From positions 1 through 29,278 of IMG/VR virus record IMGVR_UViG_3300009091_000209: a DNA stretch of 29,278 nucleotides. One strand, 5' to 3'. Below the pieces are notes generated by a model that saw nothing but the letters and a program-made list of their open reading frames with translations, did not search any database and was not told the origin of the DNA. Of this stretch, positions 17,217-23,980 are shown in pieces; within the stretch, counting starts at the first letter, position 1; each line of letters opens with the position of its first letter. The DNA is from a virus. The position numbers and the translations under genes are program-made.

Positions 17217-18344
17217 ATGCCTTCAAATTTTAAATTTCCAATTGATGGAATACTTTATGACATACTAGATCTATTCATCATTAAACCTATCTTTGGAACA
17301 AATTCTTCTTTATGGGCTTGTGGATTTAATAATCTAGGTAGACTTGGAGATGGAACAATTATTAATAAATCTTCTCCGATTCAAGTTGGATCATTAACAG
17401 ATTGGAATACTATTTGTGCTGGAAATAGTTCATATTCTGTCAAATCTACTGGAACTCTTTGGGCTTGGGGACCAAATGGTAATGGTGAACTTGGAAATGG
17501 AACTAGAACGGCAGTATCTAGTCCTATTCAAATTGGTTCTTTAACTAACTGGAAACAAGTTAATGGTTGTAATCTAGCAGCTCACGCTATTAAAACTGAT
17601 GGAACATTATGGGGTTGGGGATTAGGAAATAGACTTGGTGATGGAACAATTATATCTAAATCTAGTCCTATTCAAATTGGTTCTTTAACAACTTGGAAGG
17701 CTGTTGCTGGTATTGGTCCTTCACTAGTAGCTCTCAAAACAGATGGAACAATATGGAGTTGGGGAACTGATGGGTATTCTGGTACTCTTGGACAAGGTAC
17801 AACAAGTACTAATCGATCAAGTCCAACACAAATTGGACTACTAACTAATTGGAAACAAGTTTCTTGTGGATATAATTTCATGGGAGCTGTTAAAACTTAT
17901 GGAACTCTTTGGGTATGGGGAGATAATTATTATGGTCAACTTGGGTTAGGAGATAGAACTAACAGATCTAGTCCAGTTCAACTTGGGTTACAAACCAATT
18001 GGTCACAAGTATCATGTGGAAATCTTCATTTGACTGCCACTAAAACAGATGGAACATTATGGGCTTGTGGATATAATGCATATGGTCAATTAGGTGATGG
18101 AACAATAATTTCAAGATCATCTCCTGTTCAAACCGGGTTATCAACAAATTGGCGACAGGTTTCAGCTAATGGTGCTAGTACTGCTGCTGTTAAACTTGAT
18201 GGAACTTTATGGAATTGGGGAGATAATTCTCAAGGACAACTTGGTGATGGAACAATTGCTAATAAATCATCACCAATTCAAGTTGGATCGTTAACGAGTT
18301 GGAGAGCTGTAGCTGTTGGAAATTATTATATACTAGCAGTATAA
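17217..18344 (+). CDS. RCC1-repeat protein, one seven-bladed propeller
   Basis: A 375-residue protein with exactly seven RCC1-type units after a 30-residue N-terminus (MPSNFKFPIDG ... DLFIIKPIF) that resembles the protein at 5307. Blade 3 is short (GWGLGNRLGDGT) and blade 4 carries an insertion (TDGYSGTLGQGT). It starts 16 bp after fibre 3 with GGAG at 17204-17207, so it is the distal gene of the fibre 3 operon, just as the 2420 gene follows fibre 1. Blade 5 shares 45 identical bases (17937-17981) with fibre 3 (16584-16628). The inferred role is a separately made adhesin tip belonging to fibre 3. Confidence 0.85.
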   Translation: MPSNFKFPIDGILYDILDLFIIKPIFGTNSSLWACGFNNLGRLGDGTIINKSSPIQVGSLTDWNTICAGNSSYSVKSTGTLWAWGPNGNGELGNGTRTAVSSPIQIGSLTNWKQVNGCNLAAHAIKTDGTLWGWGLGNRLGDGTIISKSSPIQIGSLTTWKAVAGIGPSLVALKTDGTIWSWGTDGYSGTLGQGTTSTNRSSPTQIGLLTNWKQVSCGYNFMGAVKTYGTLWVWGDNYYGQLGLGDRTNRSSPVQLGLQTNWSQVSCGNLHLTATKTDGTLWACGYNAYGQLGDGTIISRSSPVQTGLSTNWRQVSANGASTAAVKLDGTLWNWGDNSQGQLGDGTIANKSSPIQVGSLTSWRAVAVGNYYILAV

Positions 18345-18373
18345 CTAATTCATATAATTCAGAACATATTTTT

Positions 18374-18402
18374 TCTGTTGTAAGTACTTGGACTTAAACA
18401 GA
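18374..18402 (+). other. Stem-loop after the fibre operon
   Basis: TCTGTT (18374-18379) pairs with AACAGA (18397-18402), and AAGT (18382-18385) with ACTT (18392-18395), leaving a small internal loop and an ACTTGG loop. It lies 30 bp past the stop of the last RCC1 gene. No T-run follows on this strand, so it may be an RNA 3'-end stabiliser or processing site rather than a terminator. The rest of the 141-bp gap is AT-rich with no other structure seen. Confidence 0.4.
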
Positions 18403-18441
18403 GTTAGTCATACCTAAAGGTTTATATAATTAACATTTTTT

Positions 18442-18450
18442 AATAAATAT
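18442..18450 (+). promoter_or_regulatory. Candidate T4-type late promoter for the membrane protein gene
   Basis: AATAAATAT carries the TAAATAT core (18444-18450) of the other leaders and lies 35 bp before the ATG at 18486. One base differs from T4 TATAAATA. Confidence 0.4.
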
Positions 18451-18485
18451 TATTATACTAAAAATATTTAGAGAAACTATGTTCT

Positions 18486-18959
18486 ATGACAGATTATACC
18501 GACAGAAGGATAAATCCAAGACGATCCGCTTCAGATAGAAGACAAGACGACCCAGAAATGAATGACCGATTATATACTATGATATTAGACCGACTTAACA
18601 ATATAGAACAAGGTAATCGTGTCATTAATGATTCTACTAAAGGAGATCGTGTAACTTTTACCATTCCTCAAATCTTAACAGCTTTAGTTGCCGTAGTTAC
18701 TATAGGTGGATCTCTATTAGCCGCTTGGGTGAATATTAATAATCAAATAACTGCTCAAAAAGTTGGTACTGATTTAAGTATTTCTCAAATACAAAAAGAT
18801 ATAGCATATCAAGTAGGTCTTAATAAAGAATTTAATGCAAGAATGGATACACATGTAGTCAATGTCCAGACTTCTATAGATAAAATAACAAATAGAATAG
18901 ATGATTTAGACAACACTATCAATCAATTATATAATCGAAGCAACAATCAAAAAAAATAA
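18486..18959 (+). CDS. Single-pass membrane coiled-coil protein (holin candidate)
   Basis: A 157-residue protein with a charged N-terminus (MTDYTDRRINPRRSASDRR), a short helix with heptad-like hydrophobics (about 26-45), one membrane segment at about 59-82 (ILTALVAVVTIGGSLLAAWV) and a long polar, probably coiled-coil C-terminus. The Arg-rich N-terminus suggests the N-in orientation with the C-terminus in the periplasm. T4 holin (gene t) has this topology and lies directly after the tail fibre genes, as this gene does. I see no sequence similarity to T4 t, so holin is a positional and topological inference; a spanin-like or superinfection-exclusion protein is also possible. A weak GAG is the only ribosome binding site. 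An ATG 7 bp upstream is in another frame and gives only a short ORF. Confidence 0.6.
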   Translation: MTDYTDRRINPRRSASDRRQDDPEMNDRLYTMILDRLNNIEQGNRVINDSTKGDRVTFTIPQILTALVAVVTIGGSLLAAWVNINNQITAQKVGTDLSISQIQKDIAYQVGLNKEFNARMDTHVVNVQTSIDKITNRIDDLDNTINQLYNRSNNQKK

Positions 18960-18966
18960 TATTGGT

Positions 18967-19425
18967 ATGAAAAATCAAAAAATTATATTTTTATTATTGT
19001 TTATATTAATATTATTTCCTATACCATTAGTAAGTTCTCCTGGAGATGTTACTATTATATTTTCTAACTATGATTTATCAAACACGATTTTTATGAATAA
19101 AATTGCAGTACAACGTATATTTACAAGAAAAGATATTCGTTGGAGTAATGGAGATAGCATTACTGTGTTTATTAAACCAATGGAATCCATAGAAAATAGA
19201 ATGTTCATAGCAGATATATTAAATATGACCTTATATCGTTATCAAAAAAGTTTAGAAACAGCTACTTATACAGGTAAAGCTAATTCTGTAATTGAAGTAC
19301 CTGATGATGCTCATATGCACACAGCAATAGATGCTCATCCAGGGGCTATTGGATATTTAAATTATGAAATTGTAACTCACGACAAGATAATCATAATATG
19401 TGAAGATGATGGAAACTGTATATAA
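18967..19425 (+). CDS. Secreted PstS/PBP-like domain protein
   Basis: A 152-residue protein with a strong signal sequence (MKNQKIIFLLLFILILFPIPLVSS) and a likely cut near residue 24. The mature part resembles the short, single-domain family annotated in bacteria as phosphate ABC transporter substrate-binding proteins: an IFTRKDIRWSNGDSITVFIKP segment (residues 51-71) matching the family's IF-G-...-W-DG-.-hydrophobic strand, and HPGAIGYL at 124-131 matching the conserved NPGAIGY. At this size it lacks one lobe of a full PstS and may sense or scavenge rather than import. It ends with a Cys pair (C145, C151). It lies 7 bp after the membrane protein gene, with no clear Shine-Dalgarno, and directly before a porin-like gene, a pairing that suggests an envelope module taken from a host. 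Confidence 0.65.
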   Translation: MKNQKIIFLLLFILILFPIPLVSSPGDVTIIFSNYDLSNTIFMNKIAVQRIFTRKDIRWSNGDSITVFIKPMESIENRMFIADILNMTLYRYQKSLETATYTGKANSVIEVPDDAHMHTAIDAHPGAIGYLNYEIVTHDKIIIICEDDGNCI

Positions 19426-19432
19426 TAATCTC

Positions 19433-19461
19433 TTGACTTTATTTAAAATATAAGTTACAAT
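19433..19461 (+). promoter_or_regulatory. Sigma-70-type promoter before the porin-like gene
   Basis: TTGACT (19433-19438), a 17-bp spacer and TACAAT (19456-19461) match the host housekeeping consensus well. Expected initiation near 19468 would leave a leader of about 25 bases without a Shine-Dalgarno before the ATG at 19493. Confidence 0.7.
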
Positions 19462-19492
19462 ACCTATTCAAATTTAAATATATAATCATCTA

Positions 19493-20608
19493 ATGAAAAG
19501 AATAATAGTGTTAGTGTGTCTGTTAAATTATAATAATGTGTTCGCAAAAACGTATGAATTACCTTATGATATACACATTGATATTAGTGGATATGTAGGT
19601 TGGAGACAAATGTTTTCAAATGTAAAATTTGATGCTGTTCCATCTGAACCTGAACTAGGACTACTTGCAAATCTTCAAGTTACTGATAGATTAAGAATAT
19701 TTAATCAATTCAAATATGGTACAACCATTAATGAAATACTCGTATATAATAAAATTTTATACACCCCAGATATTCCCATTGATGATTTTGAATTAACATT
19801 TAGAGGTGGTAAGATACGATATGATAATTTATTATATAATGCTACAAGGGTAAATCCAAGAACAAGACAAGGGGTATTTCAACCACAAGCTATATATTGG
19901 AATCCTATGGCTCAAACTGTTACAAGTGGAACAGGAGGTGGAGTTGATATAAAATATAAAAACCTTACTGTATCTTATGTTCTAACTGACCAAACAAGTG
20001 TAAATTCAGATTTAGAAGCTAAAGCTTGGACTCGTGCAAACAATACCACTAATTATAAAACAAAATTTGGTAGTTATCAATTAGCAACTATTGGGTATGA
20101 AATACCAGAATATGGTATACGAACAAGATCATCTTGGGAGGGATTTAAAGCTACTTTTGATGTAATAAATGGTCCAAAAAATAATGATTTATCAGGTCAA
20201 CGACTTAGTACTGGTATTGAATGGATTCATAATGATTGGACATTATCTGTTGAAGGATTTTGTTTACAACGTGGTTCTAAAGTTTGGAATACTTTTAGTG
20301 GATCATTTTGTGCTATCTCTCCAACAGTTGAATATGATATTACTCCAGAATTTTCAGCTCGAATAAATTATAATCAATATCGTACACCTGGAATAACACA
20401 AGCTAAAACTCCAGGAGCTCAAGCACAAACATATTCAAAAGATTTAAACTTGGGTTTTGGTTGGCATAAAGGACAATGGTTAGCAAATGTTCAAGTTAAT
20501 TATATTCAAGGTGGTCGATTAGTTGATCCATATAATTTTGCAGCAAATCCTACTGATTATAAGAATTTTTATGTTGTAGGTACGAATTTAGTATGGTTTT
20601 GGGAATGA
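19493..20608 (+). CDS. Outer-membrane beta-barrel, porin-like
   Basis: A 371-residue protein. A signal peptide (MKRIIVLVCLLNYNNVFA, cut before Lys19) is followed by many short amphipathic strands with alternating hydrophobic residues and aromatic girdles (FRIFNQFKYG-like, LTVSYVLTDQ, ATIGYEIPEYG, WTLSVEGFCLQRG, LNLGFGWHKGQWLANVQVNYIQGG). It ends VVGTNLVWFWE; a final aromatic strand is typical of outer-membrane barrels, although the last residue is Glu rather than Phe. The size fits a 14- to 16-strand barrel. The VNPRTRQGVFQPQAIYW stretch looks like a conserved family motif, but I cannot name the family. It has its own host-type promoter. Phage-borne porins are known to replace a receptor or change permeability; which applies here is unknown. 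Confidence 0.7.
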   Translation: MKRIIVLVCLLNYNNVFAKTYELPYDIHIDISGYVGWRQMFSNVKFDAVPSEPELGLLANLQVTDRLRIFNQFKYGTTINEILVYNKILYTPDIPIDDFELTFRGGKIRYDNLLYNATRVNPRTRQGVFQPQAIYWNPMAQTVTSGTGGGVDIKYKNLTVSYVLTDQTSVNSDLEAKAWTRANNTTNYKTKFGSYQLATIGYEIPEYGIRTRSSWEGFKATFDVINGPKNNDLSGQRLSTGIEWIHNDWTLSVEGFCLQRGSKVWNTFSGSFCAISPTVEYDITPEFSARINYNQYRTPGITQAKTPGAQAQTYSKDLNLGFGWHKGQWLANVQVNYIQGGRLVDPYNFAANPTDYKNFYVVGTNLVWFWE

Positions 20609-20624
20609 TATTACTATTCTACTG

Positions 20625-20653
20625 TTGTCTTCTTAATATAAATAAGATATAAT
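20625..20653 (+). promoter_or_regulatory. Sigma-70-type promoter before the sulfotransferase cassette
   Basis: TTGTCT (20625-20630), a 17-bp spacer and a perfect TATAAT (20648-20653) lie 33 bp before the ATG at 20686. It is the start of the probable sulfotransferase - APS kinase - methyltransferase - glycosyltransferase operon. Confidence 0.7.
20637..20644 (+). promoter_or_regulatory. Exact T4 late promoter sequence inside the sigma-70 spacer
   Basis: TATAAATA matches the T4 late consensus exactly and lies inside the spacer of the host-type promoter, 42 bp before the ATG at 20686. The cassette may be read both early and late. Confidence 0.45.
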
Positions 20654-20685
20654 ACACAATAAACTATACTCTATAAGGATATAAC

Positions 20686-21462
20686 ATGAACAAACAGTTC
20701 TATTTCATTTCAGGCCTTCCACGTTCTGGAACAACCCTGTTATCAGCAATATTAAACCAAAATCCAAGATTTCAAGCAAGTATATCAGGTCCATTAGCAA
20801 GATTTGTTCGTGCTGTTATTGAACAATCATCTGCTCAAGGCGGATATCGCTATCAATGCGATGAAGCAAAACGTAAAAAAATCATTCAAGGTATGTTCGA
20901 TAATTACTATAATGATGGAACCAAAGAAGTATTCTTCGATACTAATCGTGGTTGGAATCTATTACTTCCTACTGTTAAGGAGTTATATCCAACAACAAAA
21001 GTTATTTGTTGTGTTAGAGATATTAAATGGATTTTAGATTCATTTGAACAACTCATTCGTAAAAATCCATTATCTGTCACTCCAATGTTTACATCAGATG
21101 AAAATACTAATGTGTATACAAGATGTCAAACTTTATTAAGAGAAGATAAAACATTAGGGTTTGCTTATGCTGCCCTCAAACAAGCAATTACAAGTGATGA
21201 AAAAACTATGATTATGTTGGTTGAGTATGACAAATTATGTAAAAATCCAGAACAAATGATGAAAACTATTTATAAATTTATTGGTCAAGAATATTTTGAA
21301 CATGATTTTAATAATGTTGAAACATCTTATGAAGAATTTGATAATGATGTTAATTTAAAAGGATTACACACAACTCGTAAGAAAATTTCATTTATTGAAC
21401 GACCAACTATTTTACCACCAGATATTATAGCACACGTTAAGGGGCTTGAGGTGTGGAGATGA
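20686..21462 (+). CDS. PAPS-dependent sulfotransferase
   Basis: A 258-residue protein of the Sulfotransfer superfamily. The 5'-phosphosulfate loop GLPRSGTT is at residues 10-17 near the N-terminus. The 3'-phosphate-binding element follows the strand KVICCV with Arg111 and Ser119 (CVRDIKWILDSF). A YDKLCKNPEQMMKTIYKFIG helix (the usual YEDL..P...L..I..FLG) and a C-terminal segment resembling K-x-x-x-IERPTILPPD complete the fold. It transfers sulfate from PAPS to a hydroxyl or amine; the acceptor is unknown, and a glycan is likely given the glycosyltransferase two genes on. AGGA at 20676-20679 sets the start. The stop overlaps the next ATG in ATGA, tying it to the APS kinase that makes PAPS. Confidence 0.85.
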   Translation: MNKQFYFISGLPRSGTTLLSAILNQNPRFQASISGPLARFVRAVIEQSSAQGGYRYQCDEAKRKKIIQGMFDNYYNDGTKEVFFDTNRGWNLLLPTVKELYPTTKVICCVRDIKWILDSFEQLIRKNPLSVTPMFTSDENTNVYTRCQTLLREDKTLGFAYAALKQAITSDEKTMIMLVEYDKLCKNPEQMMKTIYKFIGQEYFEHDFNNVETSYEEFDNDVNLKGLHTTRKKISFIERPTILPPDIIAHVKGLEVWR

Positions 21463-21887
21463 AAATATTAATATTTGGATTACCAGGTTCTGGAAAAACA
21501 ACTTATGCTAATGACTTGAATAAACTACTAAACTATTCAAGAATAAACGGTGATGAAGTTCGTAAAGCAGCAAATGATTGGGATTTTTCATATGAAGGTA
21601 GAATCAGACAAGCTGTAAGAATTAAAGAATTAGCAGATACAATGGAAGATGTTATTATTGATTTTGTTGCTCCTTATCAAAAAATGAGAAAGATTATTAA
21701 TCCAGATTTTACTATCTGGATGGATACTATCACAGAAAGTATATATCAAGATACTAATATAATATTTGAACAACCATATGTTGGAGAAGATTTTGGTGAT
21801 GGTTATATAAGAATAAGTAAATTTGGTGATGACATCCCAATAGTTAGTTGTCTTATAACAGACATAAAGAAATCTTTTTCGTTATAA
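21459..21887 (+). CDS. Adenylylsulfate (APS) kinase-like, phage type
   Basis: A 142-residue P-loop kinase. I take the ATG at 21459 (ATGA overlap with the sulfotransferase stop) over a GTG six bases upstream. GLPGSGKTT (7-15) is the Walker A loop. INGDEVR (29-35) and NDWDFSYEGRIRQAVRIKELAD match the APS kinase DGD-x-R / LGFS-x-x-R-x-x-x-R signature, with Asp32, Arg35, Phe43, Arg48 and Arg50 as the visible equivalents. IDFVAPYQKMR corresponds to the AFISPY-x-x-x-R strand. It phosphorylates APS to PAPS, the sulfotransferase donor. It is shorter than cellular CysC (about 200 residues) and its C-terminus after IWMDTI is divergent, as I recall from other phage versions. No ATP sulfurylase is seen, so APS would come from the host. 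Confidence 0.8.
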   Translation: MKILIFGLPGSGKTTYANDLNKLLNYSRINGDEVRKAANDWDFSYEGRIRQAVRIKELADTMEDVIIDFVAPYQKMRKIINPDFTIWMDTITESIYQDTNIIFEQPYVGEDFGDGYIRISKFGDDIPIVSCLITDIKKSFSL

Positions 21888-21896
21888 AGGATAACT

Positions 21897-22442
21897 ATGA
21901 CAAAAATTAATATTGGTGGTGGATATAAAAGATATGATGGGTTCTTAACCCTTGATATGGATCCACATACAAAACCAGATTTTTTGGTTAATCTAGAAAC
22001 TGATACTTATCCATTTGAAGATAATTCAGTAGATGAAGTAAAAGCCTATCATATTTTAGAACATATGGGTGAAGGATTCTTTCATTGTATGAAGGAATTA
22101 TACAGAATATGTAAAGATGGTGCTATCATCGATATAGTCGTTCCTCATCATAGACACGATATCTTTTTAGCTGATCCAACACATAGACGTCCTATCCTAA
22201 TTGAAGGTATGAGACTATTCAGCAAGAAATATAATAATGACCATATTGAAAAACATGGCAGTAGTTCTGGTTTAGGAATTGCTTTAGATGTTGATTTTGA
22301 AATAATTGAAACTGGATATACACTTGACCCTTTTTATGAAGAATTTGTTAGAACTGCTGAAAGAGACGTAGTAGTGGAAAAAGAACGTTCCTGTAATAAT
22401 TTTGTTCAAGAGACAAAAATGAAACTTATGGTAATTAAGTAA
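21897..22442 (+). CDS. SAM-dependent methyltransferase (class I)
   Basis: A 181-residue protein. INIGGGYKRYDGFLTLDMDP (4-23) combines the glycine-rich SAM loop (motif I) with the acidic end of strand 2 (Asp20). YPFEDNSVDEVKAYHILEHM (38-57) is the post-I/motif IV region with HILEH, typical of the Methyltransf_11 group found in glycan gene clusters. IVVPHHRHD is a later strand and loop. The substrate is unknown; the neighbours (sulfotransferase, glycosyltransferase) suggest sugar O-methylation, and nothing marks it as a DNA methylase (no DPPY or PC motif). AGGA at 21888-21891 precedes the start, and the stop overlaps the next ATG in TAATG. Confidence 0.75.
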   Translation: MTKINIGGGYKRYDGFLTLDMDPHTKPDFLVNLETDTYPFEDNSVDEVKAYHILEHMGEGFFHCMKELYRICKDGAIIDIVVPHHRHDIFLADPTHRRPILIEGMRLFSKKYNNDHIEKHGSSSGLGIALDVDFEIIETGYTLDPFYEEFVRTAERDVVVEKERSCNNFVQETKMKLMVIK

Positions 22443-23812
22443 TGTTAGATGACATCATAGATTTTTTAAAGAAAACTGATGAATTAGTAGCTGCTAACTC
22501 TTTATTAGGAACAATGTCTAAGTATGCAGTTCGTGTTGAAGAATATGATAATCTTGCTAGATGGTTTATGGAAGTAAAAAATTATCCGTTAGCCATTCGA
22601 TATGCTGAAAAGGCATTAGTCAATACAGCAACAAACGAAGGAATGTACGCTTGTCGTAGCAATTTAGCAAAATTATATAATCATATTAATGATCCTAAAG
22701 CTTCATTAAGATATTCCAATGCTAATTTGTTAATAAATCCAGGTGATTATGAATCATTAATGGAACAAGTGTTTTCATACTTTTTATTAAATGAAAAAGG
22801 GAAATCAGAAAATATTTTACGTGAAATAAAAACTCATCCAGATTTACCTGAAAATGTATTACATCGTGTCAACTTTAATCTTGGAACTTATGACTTATAT
22901 AAAGGAGAATTTCAAAAAGGTTTAAGAGGATTCTTAATTGAAGGAAAGAAAATAGGTATATGGAAAGACATAAAATTACCATTTAAGTTTTGGGATGGTG
23001 GAATTCAACCAGGTAAAACTATTGTTATATGTGCTGAAGGTGGGATTGGAGATGAACTAATCAGTTGTAGGTTTGTCAAACACTTCAAAGAATTGGATAT
23101 GAATCCAATATGGTATACTACAAGACCTGATATAATTGAAATATTTAGAAGACATGGAATTGATGCTCGTTCATCATTACACGATGTTCCTCAAGATGCT
23201 CTATGGACTTATTCAATGTCAGTTCCTGTATATCTTGATGTTCAAGTTAAAGATTTATGGGATGGTCCATATATTACAGCAGATCCTGAATATATCGAAA
23301 AATGGAAATGGATATCTGAAAAACCATTAGAAAATCATCCAGATACCCCTAATAAACCTAAAGTGGGGATTAGATGGACTGGAAATCCAGCATATGAACA
23401 TGATTTACACAGAGAAGTACCCTTAACTCTATTAAATGATATCATATATGATAGGGGGTATAAAGTATACTCATTACAACGAGATCATGGTGCTGATGAA
23501 ATTTATACAGATGCTTTATACACAGAAATAACAGATTTACAATACGAACTTGAACATATTGAAGATACACTTGCTGTTATACATCATTTAGATTTTGTAA
23601 TTACATCTTGCACATCTGTTGCTCATATGGCAGCAACAATGGGTAAAAAAACATATGTTTTAGTACCTATTACAGCATATTATACTTGGGCAAGTACAAC
23701 TGATACAAGCTCTATTTGGTATGGAGATAATGTTAAAGTACTACGTCAAATAGTGCATAAATCGTGGGCTGAACCATTAAAACAATTAGAGGATTTATTG
23801 GCAACTTCATAA
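22442..23812 (+). CDS. TPR protein fused to a GT9-like glycosyltransferase
   Basis: A 456-residue protein. Residues about 35-165 are helical TPR-like repeats (NYPLAIRYAEKALV, PKASLRYSNANLLINPGDYES, GEFQKGLRGF). Residues about 190-456 look like a GT-B glycosyltransferase of the heptosyltransferase-like type: ICAEGGIGDELI (197-207, the N-terminal Gly-x-Gly-D loop), VGIRWTGNP (308-316) and ITSCTSVAHMAATMGK (387-402), matching the D/CTxxAHLAxxxGxP nucleotide-sugar motif. Donor and acceptor are unknown. TPR-GT fusions often act on protein or lipid-linked glycans. It is the last gene of the four-gene decoration cassette and overlaps the methyltransferase stop by one base. Confidence 0.75.
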   Translation: MLDDIIDFLKKTDELVAANSLLGTMSKYAVRVEEYDNLARWFMEVKNYPLAIRYAEKALVNTATNEGMYACRSNLAKLYNHINDPKASLRYSNANLLINPGDYESLMEQVFSYFLLNEKGKSENILREIKTHPDLPENVLHRVNFNLGTYDLYKGEFQKGLRGFLIEGKKIGIWKDIKLPFKFWDGGIQPGKTIVICAEGGIGDELISCRFVKHFKELDMNPIWYTTRPDIIEIFRRHGIDARSSLHDVPQDALWTYSMSVPVYLDVQVKDLWDGPYITADPEYIEKWKWISEKPLENHPDTPNKPKVGIRWTGNPAYEHDLHREVPLTLLNDIIYDRGYKVYSLQRDHGADEIYTDALYTEITDLQYELEHIEDTLAVIHHLDFVITSCTSVAHMAATMGKKTYVLVPITAYYTWASTTDTSSIWYGDNVKVLRQIVHKSWAEPLKQLEDLLATS

Positions 23813-23832
23813 AGAGTTATCATAAATACATT

Positions 23833-23852
23833 AAGTCGAGGAGCGGCTTTTA
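23833..23852 (+). terminator. Possible weak terminator after the glycosyltransferase gene
   Basis: AAGTCG (23833-23838) pairs with CGGCTT (23844-23849), including one G-U, around an AGGAG loop, followed by two more T residues and an AT-rich stretch. The position 20 bp after the stop and just before the gp32 promoter fits, but the stem is short. Confidence 0.35.
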
Positions 23853-23877
23853 AATGGAAATAATTCCATCTCCAACG

Positions 23878-23906
23878 TTGACTTTTAAATAAAATTACTG
23901 TAATAT
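23878..23906 (+). promoter_or_regulatory. Sigma-70-type promoter of gp32
   Basis: TTGACT (23878-23883), a 17-bp spacer and TAATAT (23901-23906). Initiation near 23913 would give a leader of about 70 bases before the ATG at 23981. A perfect 6-bp hairpin (ATGGAA 23854-23859 with TTCCAT 23864-23869) sits just upstream of the -35. Confidence 0.7.
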
Positions 23907-23912
23907 ATGCAA

Positions 23913-23933
23913 ACTGCAATAGGAAATTGTAGT
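23913..23933 (+). promoter_or_regulatory. 5' hairpin of the gp32 mRNA, possible autoregulatory element
   Basis: ACTGCAAT (23913-23920) pairs with ATTGTAGT (23926-23933), eight pairs with one G-U, around an AGGAA loop, right at the predicted 5' end of the gp32 transcript. The rest of the leader to 23980 is A/T-rich and looks unstructured. T4 gp32 shuts off its own translation by nucleating at a folded 5' element (a pseudoknot) and spreading along an unstructured leader; the layout here is similar, although I do not see a clear pseudoknot partner. Confidence 0.4.
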
Positions 23934-23980
23934 AATAAATGGAAGAAGCGAAATTAGACTTGAAATTAAGGAGAATTAAT

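Noticed and set aside
2420-18344. RCC1 proteins as true chromatin/Ran regulators or eukaryotic contamination
   Set aside because: They share operons and overlapping stops with phage fibre genes, and two RCC1 blocks are inside a fibre; the fold is a general binding scaffold.
2420-18344. Diversity-generating retroelement acting on the adhesins
   Set aside because: No reverse transcriptase and no adenine-biased template/variable repeat pair are seen in the window; the repeats fit duplication and recombination.
18345-18485. tRNA or small RNA gene in the gap after the fibre locus
   Set aside because: One imperfect hairpin is present but no cloverleaf, anticodon arm or terminator follows it.
18479-18538. 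Small ORF from ATG 18479
   Set aside because: It runs only about 19 codons in another frame within the start of the membrane protein gene and has no family features.
23939-23980. ATG 23939 as the gp32 start
   Set aside because: It has no ribosome binding site, and the 14 extra residues precede a Met (23981) with a strong AAGGAG; the leader is better explained as regulatory.
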